From contig NW_015622542.1 in assembly GCF_000835495.1 (NCBI RefSeq), positions 4,362,485 to 4,426,484 on the forward strand: a DNA stretch of 64,000 nt, written 5' to 3'. Source of the DNA: Cladophialophora immunda. Its lineage: Eukaryota > Ascomycota > Eurotiomycetes > Chaetothyriales > Herpotrichiellaceae. Shown here piece after piece: positions 32,226 to 44,262 of the stretch. The notes beneath the pieces were generated by a model. It worked only from the letters and a program-made list of their open reading frames with translations, ran no database searches and had not been told where the DNA came from. Every line of letters starts with the position of its first letter. The first letter of the stretch is position 1. The translations under genes were made by a program, and so were the position numbers.

Positions 32226-35200
32226 TTAGGATTGGTAGTTCCGGAAAGCCACGGGGTCGTTGGCTCCATGCTCAACCCCCTCGTCCGTGAGTACGTCTCC
32301 AATGATATGGAGAACTCGAGAGATATCCGAACTACACCACATGCCCACACCTTCCAGGAGGTTGGCAAAGTGCACAAGAATCCGTCTTGCAGAAGAGTAG
32401 CCTCTGGAGAGAGGGACACCGTCAAAGGTGAGAGTGCCCCCGTGCACAATGAAGCCCGCCTCTGGAGCCACATCAATCTCTAGACCGTGGTGCAGACTAC
32501 TTCCGAGGGCCACATCGCCCAGATCTCGCCAATCCATGTCACCCAGGAGCTCATAGACATTGTGCTGTGAGGAAGCATCGGTGTCAGCCTTCATAACGAG
32601 GACATAGAGACCGAGGACCAGGGCGGCGAGGAAAAGGCTTGTCTCCGAGTGCAACATCATCCTATCAGATATCTTCCCTTTCGAACATATCCAAAAGATC
32701 TGAGCTGCGTGAACACAAGCCCGTCTGGCCGCAAGAGTGTCTGACCAGGAGGTAATACAAGCCAAAGCGGCTTTCGCGGCCTCTGCACCTTTTTGACCGG
32801 CCCCGAGCTCGAACATCCACGAATTACTCAGCAGCATCACACACAGGATATTCCACATGATCAGAGCATGAGGATTCCCATTTTGCAGTTTCCTGCCGTG
32901 CAATCGCATGAAATTGACCAGAAAGGGCGCAATTGATTTGGCAGTGTGGTCGGTCGAGTAGACCTCGTACGGGATGAGTCCCCACTCATGGCCTAACAAG
33001 CCGCTCCGTGACAAAATTCTGTGATGAGCCTCAGACAAACGAATCCATACAGCGGCGAGGACACCGTGCAGGCCCACGGAGCCCGGATAATACGTCTGTG
33101 GAGATATCAAAACTTGGTCGGCGCAAAAGGCCAAGGTTGCGGACGAATTTGTGCTTTTGGTCTGGAGAATTCGCCTCCATTCCACTTCGGATGGAGCGAA
33201 GAAGAGTTCTTCATCACAAGGAAGGTACAAATTCAACATCTCGGTTGGGATAGTGGGGATTAAACCCTGAGAATTGGAGTAGAAAGCGTCAACCATTACG
33301 ATGGCGATGATCAGCCTGGAATGATCAGTGATGGTAGAGCTTGGTCGCATGGGGGATCGATGACAGACCTCTTGGTCGATTCGACTCGAGCCCAGACCTC
33401 CCATCCATAGCGGTGCGCCAGGGCTTCATCAGAAGCGCCACTCTCCGTGGCTGAGACGACCTCATTTTCGAAGAAGCCATGAGCAATCATCGCCTGGCAT
33501 TTGTCAGAACTTAAGATGCCAGGACAAGGCGGTGCGCCCAAACCGAGACAGTCTCTCTGTGGAGTCTCCGACATGACTCTGTGTTGCTCCTGCCCTAGAT
33601 AACTAGTCAAACGTGACATGACATGCATTGCTACTGGAAACATCAGACCGTAAGAAGCGCAGAGAGCGTGGCGAGGTATGAGCTTGCTAAAATCGGCAGC
33701 ATTGGCGCCGTAGTAGTTTGTAATGTAGCTGCCCGAAGCGCTTGACGGCAGCGGTCCACCAAGGCCTGGGATCCGTCGGTTAGTGCAGTTCCACTTCATA
33801 GTTAGGCATGTTGGGAGTTGGATACCGTCAGATTTTTCTCCAGGAACTGTTGTGCCGCAGGACCTTTAAGCCTGACAAATCCTGCCATACATAGTGCTAG
33901 GAGTAGTACGTCAGGAGCCTTCCTGGCATCAAACGTCGGAACATGGATGACAGGCACAAAGGTATGAAGGTGATCGAAAAACAAATCCAAGCTGAAGTCA
34001 AGGGTGCTGATCGATGGGAACTTCATGGTTGCGCCGTGGTTTCCATTCCACCGATCCTGAGGTGTAACATCAGGCCAAGATTCTTGATCATTTTCTGTTT
34101 CCGCGTTGATGCTTGTGAGCTGAGAAGTGACATGGCGGCTTTCTAGTTGGGCTCCTCTGAGACATGTCATGATGCGCCATCTACAACTCTCGTCAAACTT
34201 CCATCTCGACGCAGCAGACTGTTCCGCATACACGGCCCAGAACTTTGACATAGGCTGTGAGAAGGTGTCATCTTCAGAATCATCAATGATCTGATCCCAG
34301 AGCTGACTGCCGTTGGCCCCAACGTTCATCGTCGTTGACCAGCACTGACAGACCTTGTCAAGTAGTCCGTTAGGTAAGCGCTCTCTGGAACGACCCTGCT
34401 CCTGAGATTTATCTAGGACCGAAAAGGCTGGACCCGGAGGAGCCAGCCAGGGGTCTGCAAATGTCATGTCGGCAACAGGAGCCTCTGCTGCGTTCCAGAG
34501 AATGTCGGTTGCTTGATGATTATTCGCGGAGTCGAACCAGAAGTTGCTATCGTCTTCAGATTCCCGTAGTGCAACTCTATGGCTACCTGCTTCAGCAGCA
34601 GCATTGAAGTCTTCATCAAGAGCATGCTCATTGGGACAAGCGCGTTGTAACGCCAATGGACTCGACAGTGGCATCGCCACCGTGTCTACCGAACCGTACT
34701 GTGGCCCATTCAGAGGATCAAGATAAGCCGACGCAAAATGCACAGGATAAGCATCGTAAGCAGCTTCAACTCTATCGCGAAGCGAGTTCCTTATTGACAT
34801 GTGCTGGCCACGGCCCTCTCGACTCTCCCCCGGTGCATGGGAGAGCCCCCCGTGGAGATGGCCGGGCTGGTCAAGGGGACTTAATGTCCTGCCGCTCTTC
34901 TGCATAAAGCGTGTGTGTTTCTGGACGTGATGTCCGAGCACATCCCTGCATGTATGGTCAATTTGGTTCTCAAAGATTCTGCAGCCTCAAAGTCTGACTT
35001 GCGGGAAAAGCGCTTTCCACAATGCGAGCATTCGAAAGGACGCTCTCCAGTGTCTAAAACATCTGGGTCAGCCGATTCCTTCCCAGGCATCATCGACGCG
35101 GCGCGGATAGATAAACATACGCCTTCTTTCGTGTCGCTGAAGATGTTCGCTCTTGGAAAATTGCTGGCCGCATGTGGCACATGTAGTCGAACACAGTTTG

Positions 35201-35235
35201 CGAGGCCGCCCCCGGGGTCGCCCAGGCAAATTCAT
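32226..35235 (-). CDS. C2H2 zinc-finger transcription factor with fungal-specific regulatory domain, about 873 aa
   Basis: Regulator with two N-terminal C2H2 fingers. Exons proposed: 35235-35121, 35053-34999, 34945-33826, 33765-33649, 33493-33369, 33315-32226. Splicing out a 67-nt intron joins HLQRHERR to HTGERPFECSHCGKRFS, the standard TGERP linker; a 53-nt intron then gives SRKDVLGHHVQKHTRF, completing finger 2. An AT-hook-like RPRGRPRK precedes the fingers. The middle homology region includes WARVESTKRLIIAIVMVDAFYSN and PCDEELFFAPSEVEW. The intron 33648-33494 is long (155 nt) with a weak gtctga donor; an extra exon may lie inside it. The start could be further upstream (in-frame ATGs at 35301 and 35349). 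It is divergent from a P450. Confidence 0.85.
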
Positions 35236-35874
35236 GATGTCGGCGAAGTGAGTGTGGCAGGAGGTAAACGCGAGAAATCCCCCGGACTTGGTCTTGCGCA
35301 TCGTGAGACTCCTGACTCCGTAAGCGGGGAGTCGCCCCTCGTCTGCCACATGCAGCCTGATGCAGCTGGGGGCGACAGCTCCGCACAGATACCGACGTGC
35401 GACAAGGCTGGGTTGTCACATCGGGCTTGGTGGCTGGGGCTTCGCTCTCAACCTTGTGTGCGGCGATTCATCGGTTGCGGGGCTCCTGAGTCTCCTTGCA
35501 TGTGCCACTTTTGTGCGGAAGATGCAAACCGCCCTGTCTCGGCCGGATGAGGTTGCAAGTCACTTGACCTTGAGATCACTGCTGCTGCTGCTTATTGTAA
35601 GCCCGCTGCTTCTAGCCCCACCAGAATCCTGTGGATGGATGCGAAACAGCCGCAATGATTTCATCTCCAGTGCTTTGCGCCAAAGAACCACCAAAGATTA
35701 ACCTGGCACATGCTCGTCGTTGGTTGAGTAGGCGCTGCAAATGAGAGACATGCGAGTCGCCGCGGGCAAGACGAGAAGACCGCGGGTCAGCCTCACAGTG
35801 CCATATATGATCTGATCAGTACCTAGCTACCAGCGAGCAACAGCCGCTCACAGTTTTGACGACAGTCTCTCAGC
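35236..35874. promoter_or_regulatory. Divergent C2H2 regulator / P450 promoter region
   Basis: 639 bp. At 35314-35333 is a dyad GACTCC, 8 bases, GGAGTC whose centre contains CCG-N4-CGG. A TATA-like catatatga lies at about 35802-35810, roughly 65-70 bp before the P450 start. The dyad overlaps possible upstream coding sequence of the regulator if the 35349 start is used. Confidence 0.4.
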
Positions 35875-37731
35875 ATGTCTTCAGACTCGATGGCGGGTCT
35901 TCTATTGGACCACGTTATTCGGATACTGGGATCTCATTTCTTGCTGGTGCTCTTCTTGTTACTGGTGGCGAGGGGCATATACAAACGTTACAACTCACCG
36001 CTAAGGACATGGCCTGGGCCCTTGCTGGCGTCATGCTCGCGGCTCTGGAAATTCTGGGTCACGTACAAAGGTCACAGCGAACATGATTACATGGACCTGC
36101 ATCGCAAATATGGTACGGGCGGCCCGATACGTGCGCAGCACGACTTTTCCTACCCATTAAAGCCTCACATTGACCTGTTCTTGATATCCTCAAAGGCCCG
36201 ATTGTCCGCACGGGTCCCAACGAGCTGTCCTTTGCGTCTCCGGAGGCGGCCAAAGACATTTTCGCGGTGGGAAAGGGCGTGGAGAAGACCGACTTTTATT
36301 GGGTGTTTCCGCCCGCCGAGAATCCGGATGTCTTTACAGAGATCCGCGAATGGAAACACGCCCAGCTGAAGCGGTTTACGGTCCAGCCGTATAGCTTGGC
36401 CTCGCTACTCAAGATGTCGTCTTCGATCGAGGCAGTTGAAAAGGAGCTAATGGATAAGTTCGATGAGTTGGCCGGCACTGGTCAAGGACGTTGTGACCTT
36501 GGAGACTACCTCCACTACTTCGCGTTCGATGTAAGTCTCCCTCCTCATCAAGTTGGCGGAGTTTAAACTTGTGTCTCCAGGTTCTAGGTGAAGTTGCGTT
36601 CTCCCACCGCTATGGTTTCGTGAGCACAGGCACCGATGTCGACGGCTGTATAAAGTTCATCGACGACGTTCAATTCTATGACGGCCTCGTCGGGCAAGTC
36701 CCGTGGCTGCATTACCTGCTTCGGCTCAATCCCGTGGCGTCCTATATTCCTGGGCTGGGTCTCAGGCCTGTTCTCCTGACACGCATGGCCCTCGAGGAAC
36801 TGCAAAATCGGAAAAAACTGGACGATAATGGCAAATCAGCCACTGGGAAAGACGACTTGTTGGCCCTGTTCTTGCAGGGGCACCTTCGGTCTCCTGACAA
36901 GTTCACCGAGGCCGACGTGTTTTCCGTGGCTCACGGAGCAATGTAAGTGCTTTGCCTTCAAGAAGCAGCTATTGTCCGGCACCACCGTCCCCCAGCTCTG
37001 TCCATTCTTCCAGAACGATCCCAGAGATCTTTTCTAATCACGATTTAGCGGTGCTGGCTCCGACTCGACCGCGTCTACTATGCAGTCCTTCTTCTATCTC
37101 CTCCTCAACTCCCCGTCCAGCTACCAGACGCTCCTCTCAGAGATCGATGCAGCCACTACTTCAGGGAAACTCTCCGACCCCGTTAGCTACGCCGAGGCGC
37201 AGGACCTGCCGTACTTCCAAGCATGCCTTCATGAGGCGATGCGGCTCCGCCCTGCCGTAGGCCTAAACATCTACCGCAAGTTACCACCCGAGGGTATGCA
37301 GATTGACGGCACTTTCTATCCTGGCGGAACCGAAGTCGCGGTGAATGGCTGGGTCTTACACCGAGACAAGACTGTCTTTGGCCTCCATGCAGAAGACTAC
37401 CGTCCGGAGCGCTGGCTTGAACCGAATGCGAAGGAGATGCACCGACATATGTATCAGGTACGCCTGTCCCGGTCCCGTCTAAACCCCAAACTCTCTGCTT
37501 CATGAGTTCCTTATTTCGGCATTGACTGATGAAACACCCATACAGTTCGGGGGCGGGAGCCACCTCTGTCTGGGCCGGAATCTCGCGCTGCTGGAGATGA
37601 ACAAATTGCTCCCACGGCTGCTACGGCGATATCATTTTGAGCTGCTCCACCCAGGAAGACCGTTGAAGCACCATACCACGTTCTTTGTGGTGCAAGAGGG
37701 GCTAGAGGTGCAAATATCGCGTCGAATTTGA
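35875..37731 (+). CDS. Cytochrome P450 monooxygenase, second of the cluster, 509 aa
   Basis: ER-anchored haem monooxygenase. Five exons: 35875-36112, 36196-36530, 36581-36942, 37049-37457, 37546-37731 (introns 83, 50, 106, 88 nt). N-terminal anchor HFLLVLFLLLVARGIY, then TWPGPLLAS. Motifs after splicing: GAGSDSTAS in the I helix (rebuilt across intron 3), HEAMRL as ExxR, RPERWL, and haem loop FGGGSHLCLGRN with His where Arg is commonest. The first donor is gtacgg. The architecture resembles the first P450 of the window (same group, RVGPNQ/RTGPNE and STRDE-type blocks differ), so they are relatives rather than recent duplicates. Divergent from the C2H2 regulator. Confidence 0.94.
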
Positions 37732-38817
37732 CGGCTCTTGTTCAAGGTGCATGGGTCCTGTCGCGAAGTTGTCGTATCTGGGACGAGTACAAAGCAAATC
37801 TGGAGAATTTATTTTTACGCAACCTTGCGCAACTGGCAAGGGCATACCATCGTTATCGTCGCCGCTACTTGCTCCAAACCCTCATCGTAGTCTTCGTCTT
37901 GGCCACTGGCATGCTGGAAGTCGTCGTACCCATACTGAGGGTACTGTTGCGTACTATTCTCCAAGCAATTGCATTCTGCCAGGGAGCGAATGTTGATATC
38001 GAATCGTCACCAGCACCAGGAGGGGAAAATACAACACCAGGGACTCGTCTAGGGACAGTGCAAGGACCAGGACCTGCGGAAGGGTTGCAGAGAAAAAGGC
38101 CGATTTCCAAATCTTAATACAATGAGGAAGGCCATGAGTTCACTGCGAAAGCCGGTCGGAGGCTCGAATCAAGGCGAAAGAAAGCGTCAAGGAAAGATAG
38201 GGACACGGCTCAAGATCACCAAAGCGTGGGCTTGGAAAAAAATATCAAAGGGAATCTGTGCATCTGGATCTCGCAATGTTGAAGTACAGCAATACCAACT
38301 GTTGCACCTCTTCAAAGCCTGGAGCGAGTTCTTGAATTTAGATATCCTGTGCATGCCATTCAATGTGGAAAGATACCATGGGTTGGCTAGTTGTCGTTCC
38401 AAAGGATGACACCGAGCAAAGTAGACAGTTCACCCTTAGCTTCTTGCTTGCCACCTTCTGTAAGGAAGGAGGTCTGCCTGGCAGCAAGCTGGAATATTAC
38501 ACCTGCATCTCTGCCGTATCCGCCTCGGTATTTGAACACCGACTGCAACGGCCGGAGGTGCAATTCTCCGAAGCTACTGAAAGAAAGAACGTCAATTCGA
38601 CCAGCTTCTCACTGTAATCAACTGTCCCACTGGGTCCCCAAAAAGGGAAAGGAAATGACGGCGAAAGTAGATGGCTGCCCACAGTAGTTGTTCTCTTGGG
38701 CCAAGATGAAGTAACATACGTTGAGTTGCTTGAGGTGGTCGTCGCCACTGAAACATACAGCCAGTCCCTCGCACAATGCAAAACTCTTGACAGCTAGCTA
38801 GATCCCCCCCTTTTCTT
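37732..38817. other. Intergenic region, no supported gene
   Basis: 1.09 kb between convergent 3' ends. A plus-strand open frame 37728-38117 with a hydrophobic stretch starts at TTG and overlaps the P450 stop; no ATG near its start and no family match, so it is not called. Nothing else recognisable. Confidence 0.5.
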
Positions 38818-41104
38818 TCACAGCTCCAAGATTTCCACCGGGACCTCGATTGTTTTCGCCCGGATGTAGTCCGCAAATGCTTTGCCCAGGGAATCGAGCA
38901 GGGTGCTCGCCAACACGCCGCGACCGAGAATGCCGTACACCACAAAGTGCACGGCCTTGATCTCGGGGAATTCCATCCTCTCGATAAAGTACGTGTCTCG
39001 CCAGTCGTCGCCGATCAGCTCCTGCAGCTTCGCCCGCGACATGTACCCGCGGAACCAGGCCCAATGCGCCGGGTTCCGGGGGTAGATGCCGAAGTTGCAG
39101 TTTGCGCCCTTGTCGCCGGATCGACCGTAGGCGATATCGCCCAGAGTTACGGTTCGAGTGGGTCCCTGAGGATTGCGCAGAGTGCATTGTTCGGCGTCGA
39201 AGTTGATCCTTCGCTCCAGACGGTAGAACTCGGTCGGCAATTTCGCGTCGATCGTCTGGGCGACTTTTCCGTCTGGGCCCAGAATGTGTGCTGCTTCCTT
39301 GAGCGCGGTCTGATCGTACAGGCCGGGATAGAAAGATATGTATGGCTTGGGGTGAGCAGTGCGGTAGTCGAGCGACCAATGTAACCCTGGGACCAATATC
39401 AGAATGGATTCGACAACGGCAACAGTTGAACGAGATTCAGCTCAAGGTTGGGCGGTACTTGCCGTGAAAATGCTGCATTATGTGGTCCGCCCAAGCTGGG
39501 AATATCTGGGCAACGGCCTCTTCGGTTGGGGCTTGTGCAAAGACACGACAATAGGTCGTACTGCGGAGCTGGCTTCGAGGATTGGGCTCCGGTACGCCCA
39601 CACTTTGGAGAGGTGAAAATGTAGGTCAGCGCTGAGGGTTTGAAGAAACGAGCCATGCGTGGAGAGAAGCGAAAGGACCGCAAAAGGAAAGGAGAGGATT
39701 GGCTCACATCTGGAACTCGAGGTGGTCAAACTGGTCCAGAACGCCTTTCTCGTTGAGGAAAAAGCGCATCTGCTTCTCGAATAACTGCCATTTCTTCTCT
39801 GTAGCGTACCCAGCCGCGTTGGCCAAGAGCTGGCATTGATACCCTGCATCATAGAAGACTGCCAGTTTCGTCGTCGGAGGCGGCGGGTAGCCCTTGATCC
39901 CCGACATTTGCACCCGGTTTTTGCCCACGTCCGTGATCACGATGTTGGTGGTGTCGGCGGAAACATCGCTGTTCAGGTAGATGGCGCCTTGGATCTCGTA
40001 GAGAAACTGGCATTTGATGGTGTCCGCGTTTACGATCCCTTTCTGGGTGTGTTCATGTTTGGTGATCACGGACGTACCGTCGTTGGCCACCTCGGCGATA
40101 CCAAAGGGAAGGTCCACAAAGAGATCCAAATCGAACTGATCGAACCCGGCAAAGTTGGCGCCGGTCGTGTACGCGGAGCATTCGATCAGATGACCGGCGA
40201 TAAGTGCACTCGCCAGTTGGTCGTAGTCTGTCGGCTTCCACTGATGCCAATACCAGGCGGCAGCGATAACGGGAGAAGCGTCAGCGACTCGGCCGGCGAT
40301 GACGATATCTGCGCCGCCGTCTAAAGCCCCCACAATCCCTCTCGCCCCAAGGTATGCATGTGAGGTGATCACTGGTCTAGATTGGTAGTCCTGTAATGCG
40401 ACAGCCAGCTTTTCGACCTTGACGTCGGGGTTATTGGAATCAAGATGGGCTGGAATTTGACCCGTCTTGGATATTTGGTCCTTTGTTTCCTGGGTCAGAT
40501 CGTCACCAGAAAGGTAGGCTACCTTGAGGGAGAAGCCTTTCTCGTTGACCTGAGACCTGATTAGATAACTCCCAATGTCTGAGGAAAAAACAACGTAGCA
40601 GTGGACGTGGGAGAGTCGTACAAGTTGTTGGACTTTGGCTGCAAGCCCGGCAGGGTTTAGAGCTCCTCCGTTGACAATGACTTTCAGCTCTTTCTGGGCG
40701 ATCAGATCAATGGTCTGCACAAACCCGTCCCAGCAAGTCGGTTCCCAGCCCTCGTGCACACCGGCATCCATTCCTTTTTTGTTCTCGGGGAGATTGATCT
40801 CTGTCCTCGCATCAGGCGCATAACCATCAGTCCCACGTCTGAACAAGGACCGAGGAGATGAAGTCATGATCATGACCTGTATCAGCACTCACCCGCAAGG
40901 TAGTCGCCGGTCAAGAAATCAACATCGCCCCATTCAGCTTGTCGACGCATATGATAGCCGGGATCGGCTGACGGAACGTTAGCCTCTCTACCGGCGTCGA
41001 CACAAACAAAGATCTGAGATAGACGAACTTCTGGCACCCGAGACGTTGGCTATTCTCGCGGGCCGCTTGCCTCGCTGGTCCCATCTCGAATTTTTTACAA
41101 TCAT
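38818..41104 (-). CDS. AtuA-like (DUF1446) protein, 626 aa, with a GC-AG intron
   Basis: Homologue of bacterial AtuA, needed for acyclic terpene utilisation; biochemical role unresolved. Six exons: 41104-41029, 40967-40893, 40800-40622, 40549-39708, 39602-39463, 39386-38818. Splicing gives IANVSGARTDPGYHM, then GDVDFLTGDYLAEINLPEN, the conserved N-terminal run. Core motifs: NGGALNPAGLA, YLGARGIVGALDGGADIVIAGR, GHLIECSAYTTGANFAGF and GYPPPPTTK. The C-terminal small domain carries YGRSGDKGANCNFGIYPR. Intron 3 (40621-40550, 72 nt) is a multiple of three and has no stop, so it reads through; the family alignment says it is removed. Intron 5 (39462-39387) uses a GC donor (gcaagt). Paralogue at 44.9 kb. 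Confidence 0.92.
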
Positions 41105-41759
41105 GGCAGGCAGCGGAAGGGCGTGGCAAGTGGGTTAATGTCAGCTACAAAATAAGGCGGCGATATCAATCTGTGCTGAGGGCAATCAGATTACTGAGAA
41201 GAAAGGGACGTTTATTAGGAGACAGGATGCCACGACGCTCATGTAAAGGTCTGAAGTGGAGATCTGGCGATCTTTGTTTCTCCAAGTTGTTCAAGCTTCG
41301 CATGGTCGCTTCTCTTGCAACCCGCTCTACCATGTCTCAGGGTTGCCATTCATTCTCCAACCCCACTGACTGCATCCGTCAACATGGAGAGTCGATTCTT
41401 GGAAGCCCCGAGGTTTCGGAGGTTTGGACCGCCGGGACTGAGACGACCCCAATACTAGCGTAGTAGACCAAGCTGGCTTCCGTCTCCTCCGCAGCAGTCC
41501 AAATCTATCGAGGGCTAGAACAACTTCGCGAGACCATTTCGGACAGAGAATACTTCCTATCCTGCGTCTCATATTTCTACGCTGCGATGTAGCTTAAACA
41601 CCATCGCCATGAGATGATGTGGCAAATGAATGAGCTGTTATCTGCTTAAGAGTCCAGACGAAAGGATTACGATGAATTCCAGAACACTTGGTTCATTTGA
41701 CTGTCAGAAGCACATGAAAATAGACAAGCTCAGCCGTATGAGAAGAAGAGACCTGCATT
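41105..41759. promoter_or_regulatory. Upstream region of the first AtuA-like gene
   Basis: 655 bp between the regulator stop and the AtuA-like start on the same strand. Contains CCG-N6-CGG at 41408-41419, a possible Zn2Cys6 site. No gene supported. Confidence 0.4.
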
Positions 41760-44262
41760 CTAAATTCCCGAATCACCAAAGAGCCAGAAAGGGCCACTGG
41801 ACTCGAGTCCCTCGGAATCAAACGTCGCCGAGAAAAGGCCTTGGTCGTCGTATAGAGCAGGCATGAAGTCCGGCGACAATATCGGCAGAGACAGGCGTAG
41901 CCGGGACAGCAACCCTTCATCTTCCTCGCTCCACTCTTTCTGTCGTTGTGATGGCAGAGGCGGGAAATTGCACCGACGCATCAGGGAGAGGACGATGTTG
42001 GATAGCGTTCGAGCGGATGCGAACGAGGTTTCCATCTCCTTGATGCTGCGCACACAAGAGTCGACACGTTCGATGTACTGGTTCTCGTCCGTCGTTCCTC
42101 CCTCGGCCCAGTTTGCAATCAGGACGATGACCGCAATCGTGATATTGTAGAGCGAGTTCCCTATCATGGTTCGGGCACTGCCGTGGTTCGCTCTGTAATC
42201 CTGTGTAATAGCAGCCAGTTGCAGTGCATGGTCGGTATAAATGGTCCGAGCACTGGTGCTGTCCGAAGCTGCGCTCGACGTTTCCACGCCGAAGCGCCCT
42301 TCTGAGAGTCTTTCCAGAATGACCGCACTGTGGTAGTGGAGACTTCGTGCAGTCAGTATAGTCTCTTTCATTGCCCGGAGGGTGTTTCAGTCTTCAAGAC
42401 GCACTAGGTCCAAACGGGCTCGCAAGCAGGAGCTCTGTGGATACTTACTGCAGAACATGAACTGCCGGTGGTGACTGGGGCAGGTAGCGGAGGACAGGAT
42501 CCAAATTCAGACGCCAGTTACAGAGTTCCTGGCGCATGACCAAGGGCTGTGAAAGCTTGTGGTTTCTGAGGTGAAGCTGTTAGCAACTGCGCGTACAGAA
42601 CAGAATCCTATGAGCCCCAAAGGTACGGTGCACGCACATGGAGTCGCATATACGGCCAATGATGTCAAGGAGGTCAGTCCAAGCACCGGCAATTATCTCG
42701 TCCCAGGTATGCACTCCGGGTGAAGCATCAGGGCGGGGAAGCGTCACGACGTCTAGCCGTATCAAGTACGGTCGACCCAGGTAGGTAGCCCATAGCCTGT
42801 TCGTTGCAATTTTAGTCAATCTCAAACGCTTGAGAGCCTGCAGACCGCAGGAGACAGTCGAGTGCTTACCTATCCAGAGTAAAACAGCCCCAGAATGTTG
42901 TCCTAAGCACACTGCTGTCGACTCTGCGAAGACTATTCGGTCCAATAGACGAGAGCTCTTGATTCAATCCGAATTCGAATGCGAGACGGACAGCACGCCC
43001 TGCGGAAGTAAGTGCTTGCCACCTCAGGAGGACTCAGTAGGGCGCAGAAAGGCATACGGACCCGAATCCATCCACCCTCTGCCATCGGAGCCGGCGTAGC
43101 AGCAGCATAGGACACTCAATAGGGCCAAGGCCTGCACCGTTGTCACGCTAGCATCGTGGCGGAGCTCCTCCTCGACCAGGGTAGACGCTTTCTTGAATAG
43201 ATAGGGCTCCTCAAAACGGAGGCTGCCAGCTTCTGGTGGTACGACCAGTGCCCGAATCTCGGGATAGTCTGATACCCTGGCAGCTGAGGCGAAGATGGCG
43301 TAGAGCAGTGCTTTGCTGTAGTATTGGCAGCGACCTACCTTCATGTCGTTCAGAAAGGCCTCACGGTTGACCACCTGAATAACTCCGTGTTGGAATTTCC
43401 AGTACTGGTCTAAAAGATGTTCTTGGAGCTGCACAGGTAGCTCCCGAGCAGTTTGATGCGGCGTCTCTGTATAGATTGCGTCCGTGAAGGTGAACCATGA
43501 CGAGATGCTCTCGGCCGTGTGTAAACTTGACGAAGGCCCGTAAAAGTGTAGGCGCCCTGCTCTATCGGTACACAGCCGGGGCTCGGCCGCACACAGTCTG
43601 TCAATAAGACTGTGAAATCGTCCTCGAGGCTTCTGGCCTTGCCCCAGCAGGGACTGTTGAGACTCATGTTGTGACGTTCCTGATTCTTGCAAGACAGCTT
43701 CGAGCACCTCTTCTCTTGATTCCCCTGGCGGCACTTCCAAGTTGTTCTTCTGTAGCTCGGCCTCAAGCTGACGAATTCGGCGCTCTAACTTGATGGTATA
43801 ATGTCGGGAAGAATTCCTGTGTTTCCTGGTGAGCAAATCCCTCTCTATCGACATCCAGAGCCGGGCTTAACCCGGTCCCCTGACACGTGGTTACAGGGTG
43901 ATTACAGTTTCCTCCCATCCTCCTCACGAACAGAGCATGCTAGACCGAGCTTAGTGCATCGGGCACAGGAGTGAGGATTATCTCGTTGACACTAGTACCC
44001 CATTCATGGTCGAGAACAAGTCAGCCTCGGATATGGCCGCGACGAATGGTAGATATGTTCTATCAACGCGACTGCATCGTACCTTGACCTTCTTCTGTTT
44101 GCATCTATTGCATGCTAGAAATATATCATGATCGGATGTATGCCGCCGAGTCCTGCTTCGTCCAGAGCCCGAGGGCTCGTTTCGGCTGGTATTCAATGGA
44201 TTAGTCACAGCGTTCAAGGGGGGTACCCGAGCGAAGTCGAGGTTGAGCCCGGTTCTTTCCAT
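41760..44262 (-). CDS. Zn2Cys6 transcription factor between the two AtuA-like genes, 672 aa
   Basis: Candidate local regulator. Seven exons: 44262-44083, 43991-43906, 43825-43062, 42999-42870, 42796-42638, 42565-42449, 42342-41760; all phases close. As in the other regulator the first intron (91 nt) cuts the zinc cluster: ACNRCKQKKVK joins CQRDNPHSCARC and LGLACSV. A basic coiled-coil linker follows (HYTIKLERRIRQLEAEL). The fungal-specific domain shows DGRGWMDSGRAVRLAFEFG, TLDRLWATYLGRPYLIR and VHVLHLHYHSAVILERL, each needing a splice. The last acceptor is AAG with a CTGAC branch. It is divergent from the second AtuA-like gene and directly upstream of the first. Confidence 0.9.

Noticed and set aside
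37728..38117. 129-codon frame with a hydrophobic segment after the second P450
   Set aside because: Begins at TTG, overlaps the P450 stop and matches no family I recognise.
40968..41032. Alternative donor within TCGGGTGCC for intron 1 of the AtuA-like gene
   Set aside because: It keeps frame but gives VSADPG; the gttcgt donor at 41028 gives VSGARTDPG, closer to the family.
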